The notes under the pieces were generated by a model. It had not been told where the DNA came from and did no database searches. It was given only the letters and a program-made list of their open reading frames with translations. From NCBI GenBank assembly GCA_022702705.1, contig CM040424.1:144713165-144777164 (forward strand): a DNA stretch of 64,000 bases. The letters are read 5' to 3'. Positions 1 through 9,947 of this stretch are shown piece by piece (positions within the stretch are counted from its first letter, which is position 1; each line of letters opens with the position of its first letter). The stretch comes from Papilionanthe hookeriana x Papilionanthe teres. Its lineage: Eukaryota; Streptophyta; Magnoliopsida; Asparagales; Orchidaceae. The position numbers and the translations under genes are program-made.

Positions 1-53
1 GTGAAACTAGGAAAAGTAGGAAAGCTAACATCATGTTCACCCTTCGAAATCGA

Positions 54-805
54 CTAGGGCTTCATCATACTCGGCATCGTAATTACTCTTCCTCGGGTAT
101 AATCGAATAAATGATCTAGTTTTCTATCAATAGTATCAATCCCGAAGTGAGTTTGAAATAACTCCCGTCGTTGCTCTAAAAGCTGATCATGCATTGATTC
201 CCGGAAATGCGATGGTGGCTCGGCGAAGTAGAGGGTCTAGAAGTAGAAGGTCTACCTGAAGTATGTGCAGAAGTAGAAGGAGCGGTTGATCTCTTCCCTC
301 GAAGACGATCATAGATACTAACACTCTCCTGCCCAATTGGCTTAGTAAACTTCAGCTTCTCCTCAGAAATATCAATATTGACTCCATTACTAATACATAG
401 TGAATAGATCAAAGATAGAAATCCCAATCCAACAGAAGTGCTGGATCTCGCAGTAGACTCCACAGAATCATAAATAATGCTTCCGACATCAATAGGCTTC
501 CTCTCCTGAATGTAGTAATTTAAGATCGCTCGATCTCTAGTCACTTCACTCAGGTGGTTGGAAGGTAACAATCTTGCAGAAATAAAGTAGTGTCATGCTT
601 TAGATACACCATTTAATTAAGAGGATTTGAAGTTTACCCTCTTTACGTTCCTGATCTTCCAAGATCCAGTACCGTTAGTCAGATAAGCAATAATCATGTC
701 CAAATCTCCCTCAGATGGTGATAATCCAGAATAATAGCACTCAACAGTCGGTGGCAGGCCATGGAATATGTTAATAGCACTTTTGTTGTTGTTGCCATGA
801 TCCAC
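54..805 (-). pseudogene. Decayed 'putative plant transposon protein' domain gene
   Basis: Two open pieces on the minus strand (805-617 and 571-176) line up as one protein. The second reads ARLLPSNHLSEVTRDRAILN and is followed by a segment containing IDVGSIIYDS, the typical core of the plant-specific domain annotated as putative plant transposon protein (PF20167 type), often found beside retroelement remnants. The pieces are separated by a TGA at about 593-595 where the family usually has Trp, in the context KA-stop-HYFISARLL. After 176 a shifted frame continues with QLLEQRRELFQTHF and ends at a TAG at 54-56. A Ser/Pro/Thr-rich linker lies in between. With an internal stop and a frameshift it is probably non-functional. 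The molecular role of the family is unknown. Assignment is by remembered motif, so it is moderate. Confidence 0.5.
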
Positions 806-2821
806 ACTCGTCGTACCTTTTAAGATGTTGAATTCTACTCTGTCTGTGAATCATGCCCAAGAAATAGAATGTAAGACATGAGAAGGAGAGAGAGAGAGAC
901 TTAGAAATATGCACAAGAACGAACAATATTTTTAAAGGAATGTTCACTTTTTACTCATGAAATGATCCCCTGTTTATAAAAAAATAGAGTACAATATATG
1001 AAGTTACACTTATGCCTTTGCTTTAATTAGGTTGTACAAATTATTAGTGGTATTTTACATATGTGAGCATTTGATTTGGCCCTCATACTTGGTCGGTCTA
1101 ACCTAGTCTGTCCAATTCCTCAGTACATGTATTGAATTAGATTATCAAGAGACCTTTCATGTTCTTCAGGTTAGCCGAACTTGACTCGGTCGGCCATATT
1201 AACCAGGCTGTGGACCAACGATCTCAGGATAGGAAACTCCTACTAGGGGAATAAAAGTAGGCTATCAAGCTGAGGGTAAATTACCATAACCAAATATGTA
1301 GCTCACTCCTCGATAAGAGGAATCCTTTAGGATGTTCCTCTGAGTGTGTTGTGGCTAATTCTTGACCTTGAGGGAGGAACTGCGAGGGCGTCTGTGAGAT
1401 GGTCATCGATGCTGAACAAGAGAAAGATTGATCCATTTGCTTGGTTTGATAGGCTTTAGTCTTTGGCTTGGATGACCTCTACTAGGCCAACCTTTGACCT
1501 CGACTAGATGGAGATTACACCCGATTAGATAAGTGTTCTGGTATTTCGTTAGTGAACACTTAATCTTCTAGTGTTAGGCCCTCAGTCTTCCACTGAGGGA
1601 CCTTTGGTTTTCGTCTGGGGGCCCTACGTCTTCTACCAACGGGCACTTGATCATACACTCATTGGCCCCATTGCACTGTACTCCTTTGTATCTTTTGTCC
1701 ATTAAATTTCCTCAAGATCAGTGCAGAAACATATCTAATGTACACTTGGCATAAACGAATTTCTAAGAATACCTAATTCTATGCCTACCTAAATATTAAA
1801 TAGGTCCAGGTTTCTAAATAGTATGGAAAATCAAATAACAAACCAAAAATGTGGTTACCCTAGCTAACTTGAGTCACAACAGTGATGAAATGAGTGAAGC
1901 GCCAAAATGATCCCCTGACTATTTACATGAGTCTATTTTATTCCAAAAGCCTATATAAATGCTAAATTAATTGTTATTATTATTATTATTATTTTTTTAT
2001 ATAAATTTTTTTTAATGACAGTTGAAAAAGTTCAACTATTGATGAGTGGGGCACTATTTAAGCTCATATTAAAACAATTGAGAACTATATTGGCACTTAC
2101 ATATATGGTACGACAAAAATAACCCCTTCAAAGAGTCATTGAACCATTTTGACAATTTCCTTATTATGAAATACTTCAGATGATGCACATCAATAGTTGT
2201 GATCTTTCCATAGCACCAACTAACATTAGTAAATTCTACTTCTACTGATTTTCATGTTTAAACACAAACATAAATCATAAGGCGTGAAATCAATCATTAT
2301 TTTGAGAATGGGTAAATTTATAATATAACTTAATTAATTTTAAAAATTAAAATAAATAGCACATAATTTAAAAATAAAATATTGTATTTCATTACATCAA
2401 TAAATTGAATAATAATTAAAAAAAGATTATTTATTTTTGTGTTATTGCTCGATTCAAGTATGATTGTAATCTCTTTTAAAACTTATAAACAAGATCCTTA
2501 AGACGCGTGATTAAAGCTCAACATTTTTTTCTTTATTTTTTTAATTCCACACCAGGAAGAGACGTAAAATAACATTCGTTTAAATGTAAAGGTAAAACAT
2601 ATTTGTGTAGGTGTTATGACCTGCATGTGGGGATTCAAGCTTTATATTGTTGGAATTAATAACTACGTTTTATGTCTTTTAGAATAAAAATTTAATTTTT
2701 CAATGTAAAAAAGATTAATGTTTATCTGCATCCTTAATATTTAGCGAGGTCAAGTTTGAAGCCACTAAAGATTCCCAAATTATGGCTCATGAGCAAGTCT
2801 TTTGTTGGGGTACAAAATTAC
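806..2821. other. AT-rich intergenic DNA, no gene seen
   Basis: I find no supported coding sequence on either strand. The stretch holds a short GA-rich run (about 878-898) and an (ATT)n microsatellite at about 1973-1993. The segment at about 1040-1700 is less AT-rich and could be old LTR or promoter sequence of the decayed gene to its left, but no LTR pair or motif confirms this. Confidence 0.5.
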
Positions 2822-3158
2822 AAAAACTCTGCCCAAAAATTGGATAAATTGTTACATTTGGAGAATGCACGCAGCTTTGCGTGCGTACCAACCAATAACC
2901 CTATAAAAATCTTATGAATAATACCGAAATAGAACAACGAAGATTATTGGGGGTTACTTCAGCATTATTGGAATTAATACCCAAATAGTCTTACAAAAAC
3001 TCGAATAACACTAAAAAAAAAAGAAAGTGAAACCTTGAAGGTTATTGGGGAGGTTATTGACATATTATTAGAACTAATACCCCAATAACCTCCCTAAAAC
3101 CTCCCAATAACTCCGTATGTAATAATTTCTCCAAAAATTGGGGGTGTGCGAGTTACTT
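2822..3158. mobile_element. MITE-like element with degenerate terminal inverted repeats
   Basis: The left end (about 2823-2857, containing CCCAAAAATTGGATAAATTG) is an imperfect inverted copy of the right end (about 3117-3157, containing CCAAAAATTGGGGGTG). Both ends carry an ACAT/ATGT plus ATTG core. Between them two blocks of about 65 bp (from 2938 and from 3037) repeat directly at about 99-bp spacing, and each is partly palindromic (TTATTGGGG and CCCCAATAA). The element is about 340 bp and non-coding. I could not settle a target-site duplication or a superfamily. Confidence 0.4.
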
Positions 3159-4288
3159 TGGCTCTACCCATGCATATCATTAAATAAAATTAATTAAAAA
3201 ATTAAGCAACAATCCAGCTGCACTTCATGCAACAAATCTCCAACCAGAAAAACAAATGATAAACAAATCACCTACCATGTTAAGCAAGGCTCATGAATCA
3301 TCATTTTTTGTCCTAAACCAAAAGCATCATCTACTAGACATGGCAGCCTACAAATGAATAAGTATCAATACACTTGGGTTAAAGCACTAGTGCGGCCAAA
3401 ATGGCAGCTGTACCTATTTGTAAATATAGAGGTGAAATTATTATTGGGAAAAAACATTCTTTAGTAGTCATGAATATTTTAGACATTTTTACTTTTGAAT
3501 ATATCAAACATTAGCTATAATTATCAAACTCCAGATATCTAATTGTAGAAAATCATTCTTCATCACATAAATTGCTAAAAAGCAACAAAAAACTTGTTGG
3601 ACAATATAAATGAGGCAAATGTCATGAAGAACAAACTGTCAAAAAGCAGGACCAATGTTGAACAACTTTTTGTAAGGTTTTGCAAGGCAAAACAATCTTT
3701 TGGTCAAGGACATAATGGGTCTCACTCTAATTTCTCAGCACTAAGAGGTCCTTGATCAAATGGTCCTCTCAGTCTTTTCCTAACATACACACCCAAAAAC
3801 TCTCCCAGAAGGACATAAGAGACTAAATTTAATCAATATGCAACCGTGCAAATAAGCATTATACCATGATAAATGTATTAAGATGATCTTAATTGCTAAA
3901 GCCATGGTAAAAAGTGATTCTCATGAGCCCTACAAAACCTTGAAGCGTCAAACAAAATGGATTTATTTTAGGCTTATAATTTAGATTTTCCTATGAACTT
4001 ATTTTAATTCCTAGAAAGTATCGATATATCAGGTGTCAGAACTTCAAAATTGAAACCAACTTTGTAATCATTAAATTTGTGAAGAATAACTGAATGGAAA
4101 AAATAAATCGACTTGCAGTCATCACCCACCCCAAAGAGATTTTCTTCTTCCTTGATTTCCAATATCCATGTAGTGTTCAAAGAAAACCTTCTCCTAAATT
4201 ATACTAAAATTTGCTTGGGCTGCTGCAATTTTTCATAAAGGTGATTGTAAAATTATAGTGGAGGAAACAACTACTTACACAACTGTCA
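3159..4288. other. AT-rich intergenic DNA, nothing recognised
   Basis: No coding sequence, RNA gene or repeat that I can support. This is the flank into which the LINE at 4304 inserted. Confidence 0.5.
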
Positions 4289-4303
4289 TGGGAAGTATAA
4301 ATA
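4289..4303. repeat. Target-site duplication of the LINE, 3' side
   Basis: TGGGAAGTATAAATA is repeated exactly at 7457-7471 on the other side of the element. A 15-bp duplication of variable composition is what target-primed reverse transcription leaves. It fixes the insertion limits and shows that both ends of the LINE are present. Confidence 0.88.
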
Positions 4304-4349
4304 CAACAACAACAACAACAAAGCCTTAATCCCACTAAGTGGGGTCGGC

Positions 4350-5929
4350 TACATGAATCCTAAGTGTCAAATTTTCATTTAATTCTAATAAATTAAGATC
4401 ATTTTTTATGCAATAGGCCCAAGTTTTTCTAGGTCTACCTCTGCCTTTCTTAACATAAGTTGTATTTAAAAAATCTACTCTTCTAATCGGATCATCAGGT
4501 GGCCGACGTTTAATGTGACCAAGTCATCTAAGGCGACTCTCTCTAATTTTATCCGTCACTGGTGCAACCCCAACCCTATTACGGATATATATATATTCAT
4601 TTCGCATTGTCTCTAAGTGTAAAGCCACTCATCCACCTAATCATTCTCAACTCGGCAACACTTTACTTAACATTATGGTTCTCTTTTAAAGGCCAACATT
4701 CAGCACCGTAGAGCATTGAAGGTCTCACCACCATCTTATAAAATTTTCCTTTCAGTCTAAGCGGTACTTTTCTATCACACAATAGGCCGGACGCATTCCT
4801 CCACTTCAACCAACCAACCTGAATTCTACTAATAACATCCCCATCTATATCATCATCGCTTTGAACAATAGACCCGAGATATCTAAATCGTTCACACCTT
4901 TTAATAATTTGATCACTCAAAGTTACACTTCTGTCACTAGACCTACTATTAACAAAATTACAATACATGTATTCAGTTTTGGTTCTACTCAAACGAAGAC
5001 CTTTAGACTCCAAATGTAGACCTCCATAATTCAAGTTTTTCCTGGACTTTTTCTCTTGTCTTATTAACAAGGAGGATATCATCAGCAAAAAGCATACACC
5101 AAGGTACATCCTCTTGTAAATGCCCAGTAAGATCATCCATAAATAAAGCAAAAAGATATGGGCTTAAAGCCGATCCTTGATGTAAACCAACAGAAATAGT
5201 AAAATATTTGGTCAATCCTCCTTCACTTCGAACCCATGTAACAGCTCTAGTATAAATATCTTTAATGACTTGAATATAAGTCATATCAACACATTTCTTC
5301 TCAAGGACTCTCCAAAGAACATCTCTAGGAACCTTATCGTAAGCTTTTTCTAAATCAATAAAAATCAAATGTAGATCCTTCTTATTATCTCTGAACTTCT
5401 CCATCAAACCTCTCAATAAATGTATAGCTTCCATGGTAGACCTGCCCGGCATAAATCCAAATTGATTATGAGAAACCTTCGTAATACATCTTAACCTATG
5501 TCCAATTACCCTCTCCCATAATTTTAAAGTATGACACATCAATTTAATTCATCTATAATTTGCACACTCTTGTGCATCTCCTTTATTCTTAAGAATGGGG
5601 ACCAAAATGCTCTTTCTCCACTCCTCAGGCATCTTTTTAGATTTTAAAATAATATTAAAAAGTTTAGTAAGCCAGGAAACCCCCAAATCACCTAAACATT
5701 TCCACACTTCAATTGAGATATCATCAGGTCCTATAGACTTTCCCCCCTTAGTTTTCTTTAAAACCTCATCAACTTCTTTTTTACTAATGCGACGATAAAA
5801 ATGAAAAGTTTTATTATTATTAACGATATTAAAATCACTAAGGTCGATCGTACTTTCAGCATCTTCATTAAAAAGTTTATCAAAATAACTCACCCACCTA
5901 TGTTGAATATCTTTTTCTAAGAAAAACAC
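4350..5929 (-). pseudogene. LINE reverse transcriptase, broken
   Basis: This is the reverse transcriptase half of the RTE polyprotein, which copies element RNA at the nicked target. In order on the minus strand: a start region with GGKSIGPDDISIEVWK, then KSILVPILKNKGD, QFGFMPGRSTMEAI, FIDLEKAYDKVPRD, GLHQGSALSPYLFALFMDDL, the catalytic FADD in CMLFADDILLV, a thumb segment with KTEYMYC and FRYLGSIV, and YGAECWPLK. The C-terminal basic tail (KGRGRPRKTW) is readable down to about 4350. Frames change near 5545 and 5151-5003 and there are stops, so it is not a functional enzyme as read. Frame continuity with the endonuclease upstream shows both came from one ORF. Confidence 0.92.
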
Positions 5930-6379
5930 TTTATTATTTTCTTCTCTAATACACTTTACTTAAGCTAAATCTTTACTTTTCTTTTCTCTTTGTTCAGCTA
6001 GTTTATACATATATTTTTCATGGTCCTTAGTATCTAACATGTTATAAAAATCACTAAAAGTAAAATTTTTAGCGTCACAGATTATTCTTTTAGACTCCCT
6101 GCGGGCCGTTTTATATTTTTACCAATTATCTACGCTTTTACATTTAAACCAATTTATATAACATAACTTCTTATATTTTATCTTTTCGTACATTATTATT
6201 CCACCACCAACTATTTTTATTTATGAAACTTTTTCTTTCGATTCTCCAAGTACATCTTTAACCACTTGTTTAATAAGTATTAGTTAATTTTTCCCACATA
6301 AGCATTCACGTCTTCATGAACATCCCAAATATTTAAATATTGAATTTTACTTATAAAAATAATTTTATTTGTGTCTTTT

Positions 6380-7260
6380 AGGTGCCTCTCATCTTATTCT
6401 ACGATATTGAATCCTAGTATTATTTATTTTACAACTCTTCATCTTAAAATCTAGAACTAATAATCGATATTGGGTACTTAATTCCTCATTTGGAATGACC
6501 TTACAATCCTTACAATCTCGACGATCTCTTCTTCTCATAAGAAAATAATCAATTTGTGTTTTATTAAATCTATTCTTATAATTAATAAGATGTTTATCTC
6601 TTTTCTTGAATAAAGTATTGGTAATAATCATATCATAAGCTAAAGCAAAATCTAAAATGGCTCTACCTTCTTCATTAATCGCTCCATAACTGTGGTCACC
6701 ATGAATGTTTCTAAAATCTTTTACCACTTTACCGACATGTCCATTTAAATCACCTCCAATAAAAAATTTTTCTTCAAGGGGTATCAAGTGTATTAAGTCT
6801 TCTACATCATTCCATAATTTATCTTTAGAGCCTATATCTAAACCAACTTGAGGAGCATAAGCACTTATAATATTAAAAATATTAAGTATCAATAATAATC
6901 TTAAGTCGTTATAACTCTATCTCCAACTCTACTAATTTTAACAACATTATCTTTCAAACTCTTATCTTTAATTACACCTACACCATTTCTAGTACGACTC
7001 TTACCAGAATACAATAGTTTAAAACCTAAGTTATCAATCTCCTTAGTTTTTCCTCCAACTCATTTAGTTTCTTGAATACATAAGATATTTATCTTTCTAT
7101 GGTTCATAATATCAACCAATTCCATTAATTTACCATTGAGAGTACCTATATTCCAAGATCCTATCCTAATACTAATATCATGGGCTAACTTCTTTACCCG
7201 CATATGTCCATAATGTGGGAACCCTTGCTTATTTGATACTACACCTGGCGACTGTAGCAT
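6380..7260 (-). pseudogene. LINE AP-type endonuclease (EEP domain), broken
   Basis: This is the N-terminal endonuclease of the RTE polyprotein, which nicks the target strand to prime reverse transcription. Recognisable motifs are GSWNIGTLNG and the catalytic Glu in ILCIQETK at the start. Then, after a TGA replacing the usual Trp at about 7065, come SGKSRTRNGVGV, ISAYAPQVG, GGDLNGHVG (Asp and Asn of the active site), EEGRAILDFA and TQIDYFLMRR. The terminal SDHR-type motif is degraded (TQYRLLVLDF). Two or more stops interrupt the frame. The region at 6380-5930 is the linker to the reverse transcriptase and keeps open fragments with many Lys and Trp. Confidence 0.87.
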
Positions 7261-7456
7261 GCACTCAGCACACTTTCCACTATATTAAGGTCATACAAGC
7301 AGCGTCGCTCTGAGGGACGCCCTAGCACTTACACAATGATCAAAAGGATTCATGTAATGATTTTTTTTTTTGATAAGTTTTACGCTGGCTGTCGACTACC
7401 TAACGTTACCCTCCACTTTTCACATCCAGACTTGGGACCGACAACGGCAGTGTTCG

Positions 7457-7471
7457 TGGGAAGTATAAATA
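7457..7471. repeat. Target-site duplication of the LINE, 5' side
   Basis: Exact 15-bp copy of 4289-4303, directly abutting the 5' end of the minus-strand LINE. This shows the insertion is not 5' truncated, which is uncommon for LINEs. Confidence 0.88.
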
Positions 7472-7685
7472 TTTAAGAAAAAAAAAAATCAGATAATAGC
7501 TTTTTACAGTCATGGCACTTTAACAGATTTTCTTGAAAAAATCAGCTTCCCAGTACAAAAATTTTCTAAAAAACAACAAGAAATATTTCCCCAAATAAAA
7601 TTGAGATGGCAATTGAAATGCAAAGGAAACTAAAGTTGTAAGAAAAAAAAACCCTTTAATCATCCTATCCTCTCAACATCCTCTA

Positions 7686-8275
7686 TGATTGTTGTTGCCG
7701 TTCACTTGGTTCCATTTGCTATGGCTCCAACTTTTGCTATGGCTCCAACTTGTCTCTTATGCCAATCTACATAGAAGATGATAACAGGGAAATACTTCTT
7801 TCATAAAACAAAATATATATGGGGCAATTACATATAGCACCCGAAACATGACTATTTACAAAATCTATCACGCAGGTGATATTGTTGAACTACCAAACCA
7901 TATATACCATGGATCCACCCACTTGCATAGCAATGATGAGGTCACTTGGATGTTGCCGGTCACATGGTTCCATTTGCTATGGCTCAAACTTGTTGGCTCT
8001 TATGCCAATCTACCATAGAAGATTATAACCAGGAAGAACTGCTTTCATAAAACAAAATATATATGGGGCAATTACGCACCCGAAAATTGACTATTTACAA
8101 AATCTATCACCCAGGTGATATTTTTGGACTACCAAATCATATGTACCACGGATCCACCCACTTGCATAGCAATGATGAGGTCACCTGGTTGTTGCCGGTC
8201 ACTAGGTTCCATTTGCTATGGCTCAACTTGTTGGCCCTTATGCTAATCTACCATAGAAGATGATACCCAAAAGAA
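7686..8275. repeat. Tandem repeat, about 240-bp unit, about 2.4 copies
   Basis: Two near-identical units run from about 7775 to 8018 and from about 8019 to 8256, each containing AAAACAAAATATATATGGGG, then CTATTTACAAAATCTATCAC, then CCACTTGCATAGCAATGATG and CCATTTGCTATGGCTC. A partial unit precedes them (7686-7775) and also duplicates a short GCTATGGCTCCAAC motif. No coding potential is convincing. The array lies about 700 bp beyond the 3' end of the RCI2 gene. Confidence 0.8.
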
Positions 8276-8965
8276 TAATATTGTACAAATGGAATATAGC
8301 TTACTAAAATATGGTAGTGGATATGTTCTGCAGCCAGAAGCATGTTCTAAACACTGACATACTGATTATGTATATCTCAAGAACTTGGATTGGATGCTAA
8401 TGGATACAAAGAGTGAGGTATAGATGAGAAACCTTCGCTATCATAAATTCAAATTTATCATTTTCTAGATGAAGCCTAGTGAAGCGAGAAGGACCATTTG
8501 ACAGCTCAACAAAAACCATATACAATAATCACTTAATCATGTGACTTTGGAAAAAGACAATTTTTCATGAAGGCCAACATCTTCAACCATGATTTATTTA
8601 AAAGATTCATATCAAGAAAGTATAAAGAACACCATATTTCCCTTTTCATTCCTCTAATTTTTGCAATCAGCACAAAACATGTATCTCAGTTTGTGCATGA
8701 CATCCAAGAAAGGTTCAAAAAGGTAAAGTTTAATTTACAGATCACCCCTTTCGCACAATAACAACACAGAAATCACAGAATACAACTTAACAAAACACAT
8801 TATTCCACTCCAACGTGCCAACTAAAGATAACAACGGTAATTTTTTCTCTTAGATTTTTTTCATAAACAGCAATTACGAGTAAATCGGCAACATTTTGAT
8901 AAACATTAAAGGGGAAAAAACAGAAGGCATAACGGATGGAGGAAGAGGAACGAGCATCCTCTAAC
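8276..8965. other. 3' flank of the RCI2 gene, no other gene
   Basis: The minus-strand gene at 8966-9271 has its 3' UTR here. A possible poly(A) signal, AATAAT on the minus strand, lies at about 8799-8804. The rest is AT-rich with no supported coding sequence. Confidence 0.45.
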
Positions 8966-9271
8966 CTAGGCGACGATCGGTTCGTAATAATCCCGACGGT
9001 GCCTTTCGGGATTGACAACGGTGATCACATAGATTGCGTAGATCATGCCGGGAATGTATCCGAGGATGGTGAGGAGGACGCAGATGCAAAACTCCAACTG
9101 AGGCCACGTTAAACAAACAGATCAAAAACAGATACAAAGAAAACAACATATTTTGAAGGTGAGATGAAGATCACGTACGCTGCAACATCCATAGTGTAGG
9201 AAGACGCCTAGCGGCGGGAGAAGAATAGCGAGAATAATCTCTAAAAACAGGCAGCAGCCGTCGGACGCCAT
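8966..9271 (-). CDS. RCI2: RCI2/PMP3-type small hydrophobic membrane protein, two exons
   Basis: Exon 1 is 9271-9179 (31 codons, starting MASDGCCLFLEIILAILLPP). A GT-AG intron of 81 nt follows (9178-9098). Exon 2 is 9097-8966 (43 codons plus TAG). The 74-residue product has two membrane segments, EIILAILLPPLGVFL and a second one ending in ILGYIPGMIYAIYVI, joined by the Cys-rich HYGCCSLEFCIC. This is the PMP3/UPF0057 signature. The polar tail (NPERHRRDYYEP) is typical of the longer plant subgroup. These proteins sit in the plasma or inner membranes, affect ion balance and membrane potential, and are induced by cold, salt and ABA. Both exons are intact and in frame, so this looks like a working host gene. 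A single ATG fits the family N-terminus. The symbol denotes the family; the exact paralogue is not determined. Confidence 0.93.
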
Positions 9272-9392
9272 TGTTGTCTTATTTCACCTCGTTTACACTT
9301 GCTTCCTGTTTCTCTCCACCGTATGAATCCGTGACTATTTCTCCCACACCGCTCTTTGTTTAATCCAACACGCCCAAAATAGAAACTCAGGT

Positions 9393-9456
9393 TTGGTTAG
9401 TATATTCCAACAATTTTTACGTGTCAGTAACAATCATAACACACGATTCTTATATA
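9393..9456 (-). promoter_or_regulatory. Candidate promoter elements upstream of RCI2 (ABRE-like, TATA-like)
   Basis: ACGTGTC, a match to the ABA-response element core ACGTGKC, lies at 9419-9425, about 150 bp upstream of the start codon. A TATA-like TATATAAG (minus strand) lies at 9449-9456 and a weaker ATATACTA at about 9397-9404. If the weaker box is used, the ABRE lies just upstream of it, a sensible place. ABA induction is known for the RCI2 family. A single 7-mer match is weak evidence. Confidence 0.35.
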
Positions 9457-9947
9457 TTTACATATCTAAGAGATGCATTTTTTTTAATAAAATTTTAAAA
9501 GTGAAATATACTATTTCATTTCATGCATTAAAACACTAATGCGCCTTCCACAAATTTTTATCGTTTGACATAATTAATTTTTTAGCAATAATTATTTTAA
9601 ATTTAAATTTAAGATCATCTAGTGCCTCAATTTCAATAAATTTATACTCAAATTAATATTCTCGACAAGTTGAAACCGATGATACTAAAATTTGTTCAAT
9701 CTGAGTTCAATTAAGTCTAGATCAAGCCATTAAATCACATTTGAAGATTTGAGCTCATTAATTGAATAATCAATTAAACTTCAAATGTGACATACTCATT
9801 GTCAAATTGAGAGTCTCGATAAGAAGAATGTAACAAGCCAAAGCTCGCTTAATTCATGATCATTTAGACTATCAAATTAATCACAACTCCCCTATGACCA
9901 GGAGGGAGCAGTATGAGTTGTTCAATTAAGTGATTATGTGAGTTATT
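9457..9947. other. AT-rich spacer with a short inverted repeat
   Basis: No gene is seen. An 11-bp perfect inverted repeat, CACATTTGAAG at 9736-9746 and CTTCAAATGTG at 9779-9789, could form a hairpin with a 32-nt loop. The segment ends where the LTR of Athila element D begins. Confidence 0.5.

Larger units (their letters stand above)
4304..7456 (-). mobile_element. RTE-clade non-LTR retrotransposon (LINE), near full length
   Basis: On the minus strand the element runs from a 5' leader (about 7456-7270) through an AP-type endonuclease and a reverse transcriptase to a (TTG)n tail at 4320-4304. A TTG repeat tail instead of poly(A) is characteristic of plant RTE elements, as is the hairpin-forming 3' end containing CCCACTAAGTGGGG (about 4331-4344). 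It is about 3.15 kb, close to the usual RTE size, and is bounded by a 15-bp target-site duplication. The coding frame is broken by several stops and frameshifts, so it is not autonomous, but it is structurally complete and moderately young given the perfect duplication. Confidence 0.92.

Noticed and set aside
960..1917. 13-bp direct repeat AAATGATCCCCTG at 960-972 and 1905-1917 as a target-site duplication
   Set aside because: No element ends, tail or inverted repeats lie next to the two copies; probably chance or an old shared repeat.
8567..8761. 64-codon plus-strand open frame near the RCI2 gene
   Set aside because: No recognisable domain, AT-rich composition, no promoter or splice context; treated as chance.
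8800..9149. Minus-strand open frames overlapping RCI2 exon 2
   Set aside because: They are out-of-frame readings across the exon 2/intron region. The spliced 74-residue reading explains the sequence.
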